Positions 26,310 to 36,211 of a stretch of 64,000 bases of DNA are shown here, in pieces. This DNA is from Erwinia sp. HDF1-3R (GTDB taxonomy: Bacteria; Pseudomonadota; Gammaproteobacteria; Enterobacterales; Enterobacteriaceae). The notes under the pieces are model-generated. The model saw only the letters and a program-made list of their open reading frames with translations, was not told the origin of the DNA and did no database searches. Numbering within the stretch: position 1 is the stretch's first letter; each line of letters begins with the position of its first letter. Where the stretch lies: assembly GCF_039621855.1 (NCBI RefSeq), contig NZ_CP155071.1, positions 4,526,001-4,590,000 of the forward strand, read 5' to 3'. The position numbers and the translations under genes were made by a program.

Positions 26310-27494
26310 TCATAACGCCTGCGCGCACGCCCAGGCCGACGCCCACGCCCACTGGAAGTTATAGCCTCCCAGCCAGCCCGTCACGTCCACCACTTCACCA
26401 ATAAAGTACAGGCCCGACACCGTCTTTGCCTCCATCGTCTTTGACGAAAGCTGGCGGGTATCGACGCCGCCCAGAGTGACCTCGGCGGTGCGGTAGCCTT
26501 CAGTGCCGTTAGGCTGGATACGCCATTGATGCAGAGAAGCTACCAAATCGGCCTGCTGACGGCTGTTAAGCTGTTTCAGCGTGCATTCCGGTACGCTACC
26601 CAGCAGTTGCAGGCATTCGACCAGGCGACGCGGCAGCACTTTTGCCAGGCTGTTTTTCAGGCTCAGGTTAGGGTGCGCCTCACGTTCCTGGCTGATAAAA
26701 TCATCAAGTGAGCGCTCGGGCGAGAGGTCGATCGTCACAAACTCCCCCGGCTGCCAGTAGCTGGAAAGCTGGAGCACGGCGGGGCCGGACAGGCCGCGAT
26801 GGGTGAACAGCAGCGCTTCTTTGAACAGGGTGCCGTCTTCGGCGGTTATTGCGGACGGCACCGCCACGCCGGAGAGCGTTTGCAACTGCTCGAGCAGGGG
26901 TTTGTGCAGCGTGAAGGGCACCAGTCCGGCCCGGGTAGGGAAGACGCTCAGACCAAACTGCTCGGCGACTTTATAGCCAAACGGTGACGCCCCCAGCCCC
27001 GGCATCGACAGGCCGCCGGAGGCAATCACCAGTTTTTCCGCCCGCACCGGGCTGCCGTTTACCTGCAGGGTATACCCCTCTTCATCACGCGTGACGCTCT
27101 CCACGTCGCTGCGCAGCCGCAGGGTGACGCTACCCGCGTCGCACTCTTTCAGCAGCAGATCGACAATCTGCTGTGCAGAATCGTCGCAAAATAGCTGGCC
27201 CAGGGTTTTCTCATGCCAGGCAATGCCGTAGCGGTTGACCAGGTCAATGAAGTCCCACTGGGTATAACGCGCGAGCGCCGATTTAGAGAAATGAGGGTTA
27301 TGAGAGAGATAGGCCGACGCATCGGTATAGAGATTGGTGAAATTGCAGCGACCGCCGCCGGACATCAGGATTTTACGGCCCGCCTTTTTGCCGTTATCCA
27401 GCAGCAGCACCCGCCTGCCGCGCTGTCCGGCCTGCGCGGCACAGAACAATCCGGCTGCACCCGCGCCGATGATAATAACGTCAAATTTTTCCAC
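26310..27494 (-). CDS. yhiN: YhiN-type FAD-dependent oxidoreductase
   Basis: 394 residues. FAD-binding dinucleotide fold at the N-terminus ('DVIIIGAGAAGLFCAAQAGQ'), the HI0933/BaiN-family motif 'GRKILMSGGGRCNFTNLY', and a C-terminal 'VDVTGWLGGYNFQWAWASA'. E. coli YhiN is the next gene to pitA, as here. Family members are flavoproteins of uncertain reaction. The start codon is GTG (27494), supported by an AGGG box. Convergent with traT, divergent from pitA. Confidence 0.88.
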   Translation of the reverse strand: MEKFDVIIIGAGAAGLFCAAQAGQRGRRVLLLDNGKKAGRKILMSGGGRCNFTNLYTDASAYLSHNPHFSKSALARYTQWDFIDLVNRYGIAWHEKTLGQLFCDDSAQQIVDLLLKECDAGSVTLRLRSDVESVTRDEEGYTLQVNGSPVRAEKLVIASGGLSMPGLGASPFGYKVAEQFGLSVFPTRAGLVPFTLHKPLLEQLQTLSGVAVPSAITAEDGTLFKEALLFTHRGLSGPAVLQLSSYWQPGEFVTIDLSPERSLDDFISQEREAHPNLSLKNSLAKVLPRRLVECLQLLGSVPECTLKQLNSRQQADLVASLHQWRIQPNGTEGYRTAEVTLGGVDTRQLSSKTMEAKTVSGLYFIGEVVDVTGWLGGYNFQWAWASAWACAQAL

Positions 27495-27732
27495 AATTTC
27501 GCCCTGCCCCTACAAAAACGCTGATTGTAGAGAGTTGCCCGAACCGATACCAGCGTAACAGGACACCGTACGGAAACATTTTGTAACTGAGTGAAATTTC
27601 AGCACATTTGCCCCCTTATTCCGCCTTTCTGACGCGATGACCTCAAAAAAAGTCTATATTTCTCTTTCCCCTGGCGCGGTTTCTCGCTGATAATGCGCCG
27701 CGTTCATGTCCTCCAAAAATGGCGTAACGCTT

Positions 27733-29235
27733 ATGCTACATCTGTTTGCTGGTCTTGATTACCAAACCGGCCTGTTACTGGTGCTTGCCCTGCTCTTTGT
27801 TCTGTTTTACGAGGCTATTAACGGCTTCCACGACACGGCAAACGCGGTGGCAACTGTGATTTACACCCGCGCTATGCGATCGCAACTGGCGGTGGCAATG
27901 GCCGGGATATTTAACTTCTTTGGCGTACTGCTGGGCGGGCTAAGCGTTGCTTATGCTATCGTTCATTTACTCCCAACCGACCTGCTGTTGAACGTTGGAT
28001 CGGCGCACGGGCTGGCGATGGTGTTTTCCATGCTGCTGGCGGCGATTATCTGGAATCTGGGCACCTGGTATTTCGGGCTTCCGGCCTCCAGCTCCCACAC
28101 CCTGATCGGGGCCATTATCGGTATTGGTCTGACCAACGCCATGATGACCGGCACGTCGGTTGTCGACGCGCTGAATATCCCGAAAATGATCAACATCTTC
28201 CTGTCCCTGGTTATCTCCCCCATCGTTGGCCTCGTGCTGGCGGGCGGCCTGGTGTTTATCCTGCGTCGCTACTGGAGCGGAAGCAAAAAGCGTCGTCGTA
28301 TTCATATGACGCCCGCGGAACGTGAAAAGCTCGACGGCAAGAAAAAGCCGCCGTTCTGGACCCGTATCGCACTGATTGTGTCAGCCATCGGCGTGAGCTA
28401 CTCGCACGGCGCTAATGACGGTCAGAAAGGCATTGGCCTGATTATGCTGGTGTTGATCGGCGTGGCACCCGCAGGCTTTGTGGTCAACATGAATGCCTCC
28501 GGCTACGACATCACCCGCACCCGCGACGCGGTAAACCATCTGGAACAGTATTATCAGCAGCATGCTGATTCACTGAGCCATATTGTGCAACTGACGCCGC
28601 CTGCCGTACCGACGCCGGAAGAAAACGCGGGAGGGCCAAAGGAGTTCCACTGCGATGCCGCCCGTGCAATGCCAGCGATTAAACACGCGCAGGGCCTGCT
28701 CAACAATCTGCAAAGCTACGATACGCTGAACGTCGACCAGCGCGCGCAGCTGCGTCGCCTGCTGATGTGTATCTCTGATACCGCCGATAAAGCCGCAGGC
28801 CTGTCAGAAACGCAGCCGGACGATCGGCGCTTCCTGAATAAGCTGAAGGGTGACCTGCTCAATACCGTTGAGTATGCGCCGGTGTGGATTATCTTCGCCG
28901 TCGCGCTGGCTCTGTCGCTGGGTACCATGGTGGGCTGGCGACGCGTTGCGACCACCATCGGTGAGAAGATCGGTAAGAAAGGCATGACCTACGCGCAGGG
29001 GATGTCCGCGCAGATGACGGCAGCCGTCTCTATCGGCGTGGCGAGCTATACCGGCATGCCGGTATCAACCACCCACGTGCTCTCCTCCTCCGTTGCCGGT
29101 ACCATGCTGGTTGACGGCGGCGGCGTACAGGGGCGTACGATTAAAAATATCCTGCTGGCGTGGGTCTTTACCCTGCCCGTCTCGATATTGTTGTCAGGTG
29201 GCCTGTACTGGATAGCGCTTAAGCTCCTGCCGTAA
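27733..29235 (+). CDS. pitA: Low-affinity inorganic phosphate transporter
   Basis: 500 residues from the ATG at 27733, which matches E. coli PitA; an upstream start at 27706 is unlikely. Inner-membrane symporter of metal-phosphate with protons. Both PiT signatures are present: '[19 protein letters not shown]' near the start and '[20 protein letters not shown]' near the end, plus '[19 protein letters not shown]'. A hydrophilic loop near residues 265-380 separates two halves. Ends in a strong bidirectional terminator shared with uspB. Confidence 0.95.
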   Translation: MLHLFAGLDYQTGLLLVLALLFVLFYEAINGFHDTANAVATVIYTRAMRSQLAVAMAGIFNFFGVLLGGLSVAYAIVHLLPTDLLLNVGSAHGLAMVFSMLLAAIIWNLGTWYFGLPASSSHTLIGAIIGIGLTNAMMTGTSVVDALNIPKMINIFLSLVISPIVGLVLAGGLVFILRRYWSGSKKRRRIHMTPAEREKLDGKKKPPFWTRIALIVSAIGVSYSHGANDGQKGIGLIMLVLIGVAPAGFVVNMNASGYDITRTRDAVNHLEQYYQQHADSLSHIVQLTPPAVPTPEENAGGPKEFHCDAARAMPAIKHAQGLLNNLQSYDTLNVDQRAQLRRLLMCISDTADKAAGLSETQPDDRRFLNKLKGDLLNTVEYAPVWIIFAVALALSLGTMVGWRRVATTIGEKIGKKGMTYAQGMSAQMTAAVSIGVASYTGMPVSTTHVLSSSVAGTMLVDGGGVQGRTIKNILLAWVFTLPVSILLSGGLYWIALKLLP

Positions 29236-29252
29236 CGAACGCACAGCGAGAC

Positions 29253-29287
29253 AAAAAGGGTGGAAGCCAGGCTTCCACCCTTTTTTT
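29253..29287. terminator. Bidirectional terminator between pitA and uspB
   Basis: Long near-perfect inverted repeat AAAAAGGGTGGAAGCC (29253-29268) / GGCTTCCACCCTTTTT (29270-29285), flanked by A and T runs, lying between two convergent genes. Confidence 0.9.
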
Positions 29288-29288
29288 A

Positions 29289-29624
29289 TTAGTGCCAAAT
29301 CAGCAGCCCGACAAGGCTAATCACCACCATCCCACAGAGTGAAGAGGTCAGAATAAAGTGGCTGCGTACGCGCTCGCAGCGCCGGATAAACTCATCGTCA
29401 TGATGGTCACGATAGCGCTGCGACCAGATGTAGCGTACCAGACGAACCTGCTTACTGGGTTGCCCGTGCGAGGTAAAAAACCCCGCGCCATCCACATACT
29501 GATAGAGTAAGGGATCGCATCCGCGAAGGACCACCAGCAGCGCGCGTAACGAAGAGAAGTAGCGTGCCATATTCACCACACAAACTACACACAGAGCCCA
29601 AAAAAGCGCGATGGTGCTGATCAT
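29289..29624 (-). CDS. uspB: Universal stress protein B
   Basis: 111 residues from the ATG at 29624 with a GGGAGGGG box, the same length as E. coli UspB; a longer frame to 29735 has no support. Small inner-membrane protein with hydrophobic segments at both ends ('[20 protein letters not shown]' and '[20 protein letters not shown]') and the conserved '[20 protein letters not shown]' middle. In E. coli it is under RpoS control and linked to ethanol tolerance. Divergent from uspA, as in E. coli. Confidence 0.93.
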   Translation of the reverse strand: MISTIALFWALCVVCVVNMARYFSSLRALLVVLRGCDPLLYQYVDGAGFFTSHGQPSKQVRLVRYIWSQRYRDHHDDEFIRRCERVRSHFILTSSLCGMVVISLVGLLIWH

Positions 29625-30067
29625 GATCCCCTCCCGACAATTCATCAACGTGAATGTGACGCAGGATAAAGCCGGCCCGGCTCCCACGATGAATCGCCAA
29701 ATACAGAATTGAAAACCACGGAATTTTTTTGTCACAGCAACCTGCCCGCCATTAGCGCATGGCGTACTGTCATTAACAGTGTAGGAGATCTGATTAAAAT
29801 AGTTCCAGCGTTGTTTACGGCTTCGGTTGAAAAAGGGGCGTTTTCACTTTGATCCCGCTCGCAAAGGACGCGCCGTAACACAGATTCTGTTAACAATTCA
29901 GTCTATACTGCATAGCGAAAATAAAATCAGGAGGCAGGATCAAAGCCTGAAGGCCTCTGTGAAATCCCGCATCGTATTAAACCTGAGCAATGGATTTCAC
30001 CGTATGATGCATCAAAGACGAATTTGCTGGCGATTACGCAGCCGCAACGAAAGGAAGGAGTATCGTT
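29625..30067. promoter_or_regulatory. uspB/uspA divergent control region
   Basis: 443 bp with no gene. It should hold both promoters and the uspA leader, which is also long in E. coli. The uspA ribosome site is a strong AGGAAGGAG. I could not identify a specific operator. Confidence 0.5.
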
Positions 30068-30505
30068 ATGTCTTATAAACACATTCTGATCGCAGTAGAC
30101 CTTTCACCGGAAAGTAAACTGCTGGTAGCAAAAGCGGTTTCAATGGCCCGCCCTTACAACGCCAAAGTTTCCCTGATCCACGTCGACGTTAATTATTCCG
30201 ATCTCTATACCGGGCTGATCGACGTTAACCTCGGCGATATGCAAAAACGCATCTCGGAAGAGACACATTCCGCACTCACCGAACTCTCCACCAGCGCCGG
30301 CTACCCGGTTTCTGAAACGCTGAGCGGCAGTGGTGATTTGGGCCAGGTGCTGGTCGATGCTATCCGGCAGTATGATGTTGACCTGGTTGTTTGTGGTCAC
30401 CATCAGGACTTCTGGAGCAAGCTGATGTCGTCAGCACGTCAGCTGATTAACACCATTCACATCGATATGCTGATTGTTCCACTGCATGATGACAACGAAG
30501 AGTAA
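30068..30505 (+). CDS. uspA: Universal stress protein A
   Basis: 145 residues, nearly identical in layout to E. coli UspA: '[20 protein letters not shown]', '[20 protein letters not shown]', '[20 protein letters not shown]' and '[12 protein letters not shown]'. Cytoplasmic dimer of the non-ATP-binding UspA subclass, made on growth arrest. Monocistronic, divergent from uspB, with a hairpin after the stop. Confidence 0.95.
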   Translation: MSYKHILIAVDLSPESKLLVAKAVSMARPYNAKVSLIHVDVNYSDLYTGLIDVNLGDMQKRISEETHSALTELSTSAGYPVSETLSGSGDLGQVLVDAIRQYDVDLVVCGHHQDFWSKLMSSARQLINTIHIDMLIVPLHDDNEE

Positions 30506-30562
30506 GCCACAGCCCGGCCAGAATGACCGGACGTGAAGGTTTGTGCTTAGCCGCAACTCTGC

Positions 30563-30584
30563 CGCACGGGAAAGAAGCCGTGCG
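30563..30584. terminator. Hairpin between uspA and rsmJ
   Basis: 7-bp perfect stem CGCACGG (30563-30569) / CCGTGCG (30578-30584) with an 8-nt loop between convergent genes. No T-tract on either side, so terminator activity is uncertain. Confidence 0.35.
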
Positions 30585-30593
30585 ACAGGGTTG

Positions 30594-31352
30594 TTATATC
30601 TCGCTGGCTAACGGAGGATAGATATCAAAGCGGTGGCTTTTCGTCACTACTGCCGACTGCGTGACCACGCCAGCAAGCGGAGGCGCATAGTCGGGCCGCT
30701 TAACCACCACCCGCTTTTTTGCCAGCCTGCGCGCCGGTTCCAACAGCCCATCCGCATCATCATCCGCCCCGACCAGCGACTGAAACACCCGCATCTCTTT
30801 CTTCACCAGCGCGCTTTTCTGTCGGTGGGGGTACATGGGATCCAGATAAACCACATCCGGCCTGATGCTGATATCCGCCAGCGCCTGTAAACCAGATGCA
30901 TGCAGCAGCGTCAGCCGCTCACGCAGCCAGGGGCCGATTTCAGGGCTGAGATAGCCTCGCTGCAGGCCATCATCCAGCAGGGCAGCCACCACCGGATGCC
31001 GCTCAAGCATCTGTACCCGGCAGCCCAGCGAGGCCAGTACAAACGCATCCCTTCCCAGCCCGGCCGTGGCGTCGATAACCACCGGCAGATAACTGCCCTT
31101 AACGCCAACCGCTTTAGCGACGGCTTCACCACGACCGCCACCGAAACGACGCCGGTGAGCCATCGCGCCCTCAACGAAATCCACAAAGATCCCGCCCAGC
31201 TTTGGCTCATCACGCTTGCGCAGCTCCAGGTGGCTGGCGGTCATCACCAGCGCCATCGGCGCCCGCTCATCGTGCTGCAGCTGCCAGCGTTCGGCTAAAA
31301 CAGATAAGGCGCCGTCTCCGGCGCCCGCTTCATCAATTAAACAGATGTTCAC
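30594..31352 (-). CDS. rsmJ: 16S rRNA m2G1516 methyltransferase
   Basis: 252 residues. Matches E. coli RsmJ throughout: '[20 protein letters not shown]', SAM motif '[19 protein letters not shown]', '[20 protein letters not shown]'. It methylates G1516 of 16S rRNA. Start codon GTG at 31352, immediately after the prlC stop, as in E. coli where the two genes are also coupled. Confidence 0.95.
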   Translation of the reverse strand: MNICLIDEAGAGDGALSVLAERWQLQHDERAPMALVMTASHLELRKRDEPKLGGIFVDFVEGAMAHRRRFGGGRGEAVAKAVGVKGSYLPVVIDATAGLGRDAFVLASLGCRVQMLERHPVVAALLDDGLQRGYLSPEIGPWLRERLTLLHASGLQALADISIRPDVVYLDPMYPHRQKSALVKKEMRVFQSLVGADDDADGLLEPARRLAKKRVVVKRPDYAPPLAGVVTQSAVVTKSHRFDIYPPLASEI

Positions 31353-33395
31353 TTACGCTTCCTGAATACCGTAATGTTCCAGCATGGCATCCAGCTGCGG
31401 CTCACGGCCACGGAAACGTTTAAACAGATCCATCGGCTCTTCCGACCCGCCGCGCGTCAGAATATTGTCCAGGAATGACTGACCGGTTTCACGGTTGAAG
31501 ATACCCTCCTCTTTGAAGCGAGACCAGGCATCTGCCGCCAGCACGTCGGCCCACAGATAGCTGTAATAACCCGCCGCGTAGCCACCGGCAAAAATATGGC
31601 TGAACGCGTGTGGGAAACGGCCCCAGGATGGGCTCGGCACCACGGCCACCAGCGCTTTAATCTCTTTCAGCATATCCAGGATGCGCGCACCCTGAGCCGG
31701 GTCGAACTCCGCATGCAGGCGGAAATCAAACAGGCCAAATTCCAGCTGACGCAGGATAAACAGCGCCGCCTGATAGTTTTTCGCGGCCAGCATTTTTTCC
31801 AGCAGCGCCTGCGGCAGCGGTTCGCCGGTTTCATAGTGGCCGGAGATAAACGCCAGCGCTTCCGGCTCCCAGCACCAGTTTTCCATAAACTGGCTTGGCA
31901 GCTCGACCGCATCCCACGGCACACCGCTGATACCGGATACGCCAGGGGCTTCAATGCGGGTCAGCATATGATGCAGACCGTGGCCAAACTCATGGAACAG
32001 GGTGGTCACTTCATCATGGGTAAACAGCGCAGGCTTGCCGCTCACCGGACGGTTAAAGTTACAGGTGAGGTAAGCAACAGGTTTCTGTAGCGTGCCGTCG
32101 GCCAGGCGCATCTGGCCCACACAGTCGTCCATCCAGGCACCGCCGCGCTTGTTCTCACGCGCATAGAGGTCAAGGTAGAAGCTGCCGCGCAGTTCGCCAC
32201 TTTCGTCGAACAGATCAAAGAAACGCACGTCGGGATGGTAAACGTCCACGTCCTTACGCTCTTTCGCCGTGATGCCATAAATGCGCTTCACTACTTCAAA
32301 CAGGCCGTTTACTGCCCGCTCCTCCGGGAAGTAAGGGCGCAGCTGCTCATCGCTGATGGCGTAAAGATGCTGCTTCTGCTTTTCGCCGTACCAGGTCAGA
32401 TCCCAGGGATTCAGCTCATCAACGCCATACTCTTTCTTCGCAAAGGCGCGCAGCTGCCCGAGCTCTTTTTCTGCCTGGGGACGGGCGCGCTTCGCCAGAT
32501 CGGTCAGGAAATCCGTCACCTGAGCCGGATTTTCGGCCATTTTGGTCGCCAGGGATTTATCCGCATAGGAGGAGAAGCCCAGCAGCCCGGCCAGCTCATG
32601 GCGCAGCGCAAGCTCTTCGGCCATCACATCGCTATTATCCCATTTGCCCGCATTCGGCCCCTGATCGGAGGCGCGAGTGGAGTAGGCGCGGTACATCTCT
32701 TCACGCAGGGCCGCGTTATCGCAGTAGGTCATTACCGGCAGATAGCTTGGGATATCAAGCGTCAGCAGCCAGCCCTCCTGCTCTTTGGCCTCAGCCTGCG
32801 CTTTCGCGGCGGCCAGGGCGCTTTCCGGCATGCCCGCCAGCTCTGACTCATCGGTAATAAGCTTGCTCCAGCCCATTGTGGCATCCAGCACGTTATTGCT
32901 GTAGGTGGAACCCAGCTCGGAGAGGCGGGCGGCAATTTCGCCGTAGCGCTTCTGTTTGTCTTTCGACAGGCCAATACCGGACAGCTCAAAATCGCGCAGC
33001 GCATTATCAACCGCTTTCTTCTGCGCCAGATCCAGCCCGTCATAGCTCTGCTCTTTCAGATTACGATAAGCCTGATACAGACCTTCATGCTGCCCCACCC
33101 AGGTGCTGTATTCGGACAGCAGCGGCAGCGTCTGCTCATAGGCCTCACGCAGCTCGGGACTGTTTTTTACCGAATTCAGATGGCTGACCGGGGAAAAGAG
33201 ACGACCCAAACGATCGTCGGCCTCTGCCAGCGGCTGAACCAGGTTATCCCAGGTCCAGGGGGCGCCCTGAGCCACGGCTTTCTCGACTTCCGCGCGACAG
33301 TCTTCCAGCGCCTTAGTGACGGCGGGAACTACATGTTCGGGTTTGATGGCGGAGAACGGAGGGAGCGTGAAAGATGTGAGTAGCGGATTGGTCAT
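31353..33395 (-). CDS. prlC: Oligopeptidase A
   Basis: 680 residues, full-length M3 metallopeptidase. The zinc motif HEFGH is in 'TTLFHEFGHGLHHMLTRIEA' (about residue 470). It degrades short peptides, including cleaved signal peptides, in the cytoplasm. Followed directly by rsmJ. Upstream 217 bp are divergent to the CPBP protease gene. Confidence 0.96.
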   Translation of the reverse strand: MTNPLLTSFTLPPFSAIKPEHVVPAVTKALEDCRAEVEKAVAQGAPWTWDNLVQPLAEADDRLGRLFSPVSHLNSVKNSPELREAYEQTLPLLSEYSTWVGQHEGLYQAYRNLKEQSYDGLDLAQKKAVDNALRDFELSGIGLSKDKQKRYGEIAARLSELGSTYSNNVLDATMGWSKLITDESELAGMPESALAAAKAQAEAKEQEGWLLTLDIPSYLPVMTYCDNAALREEMYRAYSTRASDQGPNAGKWDNSDVMAEELALRHELAGLLGFSSYADKSLATKMAENPAQVTDFLTDLAKRARPQAEKELGQLRAFAKKEYGVDELNPWDLTWYGEKQKQHLYAISDEQLRPYFPEERAVNGLFEVVKRIYGITAKERKDVDVYHPDVRFFDLFDESGELRGSFYLDLYARENKRGGAWMDDCVGQMRLADGTLQKPVAYLTCNFNRPVSGKPALFTHDEVTTLFHEFGHGLHHMLTRIEAPGVSGISGVPWDAVELPSQFMENWCWEPEALAFISGHYETGEPLPQALLEKMLAAKNYQAALFILRQLEFGLFDFRLHAEFDPAQGARILDMLKEIKALVAVVPSPSWGRFPHAFSHIFAGGYAAGYYSYLWADVLAADAWSRFKEEGIFNRETGQSFLDNILTRGGSEEPMDLFKRFRGREPQLDAMLEHYGIQEA

Positions 33396-33612
33396 AGCGC
33401 AGTCCTTGTAATCATAGTCGTGTATGTGGCGCGGTTTAAGCGCGCGATTACGTTAACATGAGGCTAAGTGTAGCGAAATTCAATGGCGTGACGTGGCGCA
33501 GAGGGAGGAAACAGAAGGATTTGCCTGCTACCCGGCCTGGGAGCATACTTTCTTCGGCTTTGTTTGTGACATCGTTTTTGGTCTGTATTCAACGTAAACA
33601 GGGAGCGTATGT

Positions 33613-34437
33613 ATGTGGTATTTGCTTGCCACCTCGTTATTATTTTTGCCTTTTTATCTACGCGCCTCGCTTGCGCTGCTGGGGGTGACGCTCATTGTCG
33701 CCGTGTGGGATAGCACGCTTCAGCCAACGGGCATTATCGCACTATTGCTAATGACCGTGGTCGCGATTTATCGCGCCCGACAACGGGAGCAAACGGCCCT
33801 GTCGCTGGGTGGTGAGGTAATTCTGGTGGCCAGCGCGTTCGCGCTGATGCTGCATCTGATCCCCGGCTTTGATAATCAGCTTATTGCTTCACGGGTTCAG
33901 GCCGGTCCGGAAAGCGCCCCCTTTTCCTTCTATTACAACCTGGATAAAGCGCTGATCCCGTTTGTGCTACTGGCCTCCCTGCCGACGCTATTAAAACGCC
34001 CCGCCGCCCCGCCGAAAAACAGACTGTGGTGGCTGGTGCTGCTGATGTCGATGCCTGTACTGCTGCTGGTTGCCACGCTGGCCGGTGGCCTGAAGGTTGA
34101 GCTGCACCACCCCGTCTGGCTGGGGCAGTTTATGCTGGCTAACCTGTTTTTTGTTTCACTGGCAGAAGAAGCTCTGTTTCGCGGATACCTACAGCAGCGG
34201 CTAAGCCAGCTGCTGGGTAACGGCTGGGGGCTGGTGATTGCCGCGCTGCTTTTCGGTTTGGCGCATCTCTCCGGCGGCCTGCTGCTGGTGTTTTTTGCCA
34301 CCCTTGCTGGCGCCATCTACGGCCTGGCCTGGCTCTGGAGCGGGCGTATCTGGGTGTCGACGCTGGTGCATTTCGCATTCAATATGCTGCATCTGCTCTT
34401 TTTCACCTATCCGGTCCTGCACCGCCTGCCGGGTTAA
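33613..34437 (+). CDS. CPBP-family intramembrane glutamic endopeptidase
   Basis: 274 residues, about eight hydrophobic segments. The three CPBP/Abi motifs are present: 'AEEALFRGYLQQRL' (EExxxR), 'ALLFGLAHLSGG' (FxxxH) and 'TLVHFAFNMLHLL' (HxxxN). These form the active site of an intramembrane protease (Rce1 family). In bacteria some members process bacteriocins or confer self-immunity, but the role here is unknown. It lies between prlC and the hcp effector cassette and converges with it. Confidence 0.85.
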   Translation: MWYLLATSLLFLPFYLRASLALLGVTLIVAVWDSTLQPTGIIALLLMTVVAIYRARQREQTALSLGGEVILVASAFALMLHLIPGFDNQLIASRVQAGPESAPFSFYYNLDKALIPFVLLASLPTLLKRPAAPPKNRLWWLVLLMSMPVLLLVATLAGGLKVELHHPVWLGQFMLANLFFVSLAEEALFRGYLQQRLSQLLGNGWGLVIAALLFGLAHLSGGLLLVFFATLAGAIYGLAWLWSGRIWVSTLVHFAFNMLHLLFFTYPVLHRLPG

Positions 34438-34448
34438 CGTAAAACCGG

Positions 34449-34466
34449 AACGGGGTCATTCCCGTT
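34449..34466. terminator. Shared terminator of the CPBP gene and the effector cassette
   Basis: 6-bp stem AACGGG (34449-34454) / CCCGTT (34461-34466); on the minus strand it is followed by CCGGTTTT. Lies between convergent genes. Confidence 0.5.
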
Positions 34467-34478
34467 ACGGCTGCTGAT

Positions 34479-34922
34479 TCAGAATTCGCGTCTGACGATG
34501 ATATAGCCGTTGAATCTGAGGCTACATTCGTAGTCATTGATTAACAGTGAGGCGATAAATACATTATGCTTATCGCGCTTATTGACATAATCATAATTAA
34601 CAATCAGATTTTTTGGATTATCACCTTTATAGATGCCAATATACTCATTCATTTTTTCATCAGGTAAGCCTAATTCTTTCAGGTCCTGTTGAGCAAAAAA
34701 GCGAGCCATTTCCCCCGTAACATTATATTCCCCCAACAGAGTGAGCCTTGTCTTGTGCAGCATCAGATCGCTTTCCCTGATATTGAAGTCTTCAACCATT
34801 GCATCAGTCATGCTAACGCCAACACTTCTGCTGATATCAAGACAGGATTCAGGAGTGACTTTTGCCACAGAGTAAAAGCTGATAAAGAGCATTGAGGTGA
34901 GAAACAGTAGATTTCGGTTCAT
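34479..34922 (-). CDS. Tldi1-type periplasmic immunity protein, copy A
   Basis: 147 residues from the ATG at 34922, which overlaps the stop of the upstream toxin gene as ATGA, showing translational coupling. Signal peptide 'MNRNLLFLTSMLFISFYSVA' targets it to the periplasm. Conserved with copy B at 'MTDAMVEDF' and in the C-terminus ('INDYECSLRFNGYIIVRREF'), but divergent in the middle, as expected for partners matched to different toxins. Known family logic: Tldi1 neutralises the peptidoglycan-active type VI effector Tlde1. Identified by position, signal peptide and pairing. Confidence 0.75.
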   Translation of the reverse strand: MNRNLLFLTSMLFISFYSVAKVTPESCLDISRSVGVSMTDAMVEDFNIRESDLMLHKTRLTLLGEYNVTGEMARFFAQQDLKELGLPDEKMNEYIGIYKGDNPKNLIVNYDYVNKRDKHNVFIASLLINDYECSLRFNGYIIVRREF

Positions 34923-35281
34923 AAAATAATCAGCTCCGTGTCGCCACTGTCCGCAATAAATGCTCTGAATGCAGGCTCTAACACTATACATCCATTGGAT
35001 GCAGTACCTTTTCCATTATCACCGTGGATAAGAAAACCGTCCCGGTCACACATACTGTTCCCCGCGAGGGGCGTCAGCCGGAGAACATAGCGCCCCGCTT
35101 TCGGATGTAGAGCTATGGGCCGTCCTATGCGGTATTTCCCCCGCGGCAGAGGCCCTTTATCTTTTAAACACTCATAATCGGGATTATCTTTGTATCCCTC
35201 AGCGCCTGCGTATCGTGCACTGAACTGATATTTCCCGTTCCACGTAAAGGATCTTTTCCTTACATCATAAACCCAGCTCAT
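34919..35281 (-). CDS. Tlde1-type L,D-transpeptidase effector (DUF2778), copy A
   Basis: 120 residues from the ATG at 35281 ('MSWVYDVRKRSFTWNGKY'); an upstream start at 35326 has no ribosome site. Catalytic motif 'IHGDNGKGTASNGCIV' carries H86, S95 and nucleophile C98 of the YkuD-like fold. Tlde1 of Salmonella is a type VI effector that cuts peptide stems and exchanges D-amino acids in target peptidoglycan. No signal peptide, as expected for injected cargo. Residues 1-70 differ from copy B at one position, while the catalytic half is only about 64% identical. Its immunity gene overlaps the stop. Confidence 0.85.
   Translation of the reverse strand: MSWVYDVRKRSFTWNGKYQFSARYAGAEGYKDNPDYECLKDKGPLPRGKYRIGRPIALHPKAGRYVLRLTPLAGNSMCDRDGFLIHGDNGKGTASNGCIVLEPAFRAFIADSGDTELIIL
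35085..35281 (-). repeat. 197-bp duplicated 5' half of toxin copy A
   Basis: Aligns without gaps to 35973-36169 with nine mismatches (about 95% identity). Identity drops abruptly at codon 71 of the toxin, pointing to gene conversion or C-terminal replacement. Confidence 0.9.
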
Positions 35282-35372
35282 AAAAATCCCTTTTAACAGA
35301 ATAAATCTGTAACTTCCTATAATCACACTCCGCCTTCTTTACCACCAATGATACGGACTAACAGTACGGGCG

Positions 35373-35810
35373 TTAAAATTCACGCTTGACGATGATATAG
35401 CCGTTAAATCGAATTGAACATTCATAATCGTTTATGACGTATGACGTGAGGAAAACATTATTCTTACCCCGTTTATTGTAATAAGTGAATTTAACAATAA
35501 TATTTCTTGGGTGATACTCCGTATAGATTGATCTGATTTCGTTTAAGCTCGTGAAGTGGATTGCTTCTTCAGCCCGATCTCTTTTTGCATAAAAATCGGC
35601 TAAAGGATAATTTACAGGGACGTCCTCCACGATTTCCATCTTCGTTTCACCCACGATAAATTGCTTTTCCGACAAACTGAAATCTTCAATCATTGCGTCG
35701 GTCATGCCAGAACCCATACTTCCGTGGATACCCATACAGGCATCTGCCTGAAGAACTGCATGAGCTGAGGAGCAACAGACACATACCGCAATCAGGAAAC
35801 CTGACCTCAT
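35373..35810 (-). CDS. Tldi1-type periplasmic immunity protein, copy B
   Basis: 145 residues; the ATG at 35810 overlaps the copy B toxin stop (ATGA). N-terminal signal peptide ending near 'SSAHAVLQADA'. Shares 'GMTDAMIEDF' and 'INDYECSIRFNGYIIVKREF' with copy A, while the middle differs strongly. Should protect the periplasm from the copy B toxin. The 91 bp after it separate it from the copy A toxin gene; there is no terminator between, so all five genes may be one transcript. Confidence 0.75.
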   Translation of the reverse strand: MRSGFLIAVCVCCSSAHAVLQADACMGIHGSMGSGMTDAMIEDFSLSEKQFIVGETKMEIVEDVPVNYPLADFYAKRDRAEEAIHFTSLNEIRSIYTEYHPRNIIVKFTYYNKRGKNNVFLTSYVINDYECSIRFNGYIIVKREF

Positions 35811-36169
35811 AAAACCACCAATTCGTTATCGCCACTATTGACAATATCTCGCCTGAACTTATTGGCTAAAACGATACATCCCTCTGACGCTGTTCCACGT
35901 CCATTGTCACCATGAATAAGAAAGCCTGTTCTTCCACACATATTGTTACTGGGGTAAGGTGTGAGCCTTAAGACATAGCGCCCCGCTTTCGGATGTAGAG
36001 CTATGGGCCGTCCTATACGGTATTTCCCGCGCGGCAAAGGCCCTTTGTCTTTCAAACACTCAAAATCGGGATTATCTTTGTATCCCTCAGCGCCTGCGTA
36101 TCGTGCACTAAATTGATATTTCCCGTTCCACGTAAAGGATCTTTTCCTTACATCATAGACCCAGCTCAT
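35807..36169 (-). CDS. Tlde1-type L,D-transpeptidase effector (DUF2778), copy B
   Basis: 120 residues, same layout as copy A, with 'IHGDNGRGTASEGCIV' (H86, S95, C98). It lies 42 bp downstream of hcp, so it is probably loaded inside the Hcp hexamer tube, the known route for small cargo effectors. Differences from copy A concentrate around and after residue 71 ('PYPSNNMCGRT' against 'PLAGNSMCDRD'), which may change specificity or immunity recognition. Confidence 0.85.
   Translation of the reverse strand: MSWVYDVRKRSFTWNGKYQFSARYAGAEGYKDNPDFECLKDKGPLPRGKYRIGRPIALHPKAGRYVLRLTPYPSNNMCGRTGFLIHGDNGRGTASEGCIVLANKFRRDIVNSGDNELVVL
35973..36169 (-). repeat. 197-bp duplicated 5' half of toxin copy B
   Basis: Direct partner of 35085-35281. 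The shared block begins exactly at the start codon; the leaders upstream are unrelated beyond a few bases. Confidence 0.9.
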
Positions 36170-36211
36170 AAATATTCCTTTTTATGCCATGGGCGCGATA
36201 ACGCCCATAAA

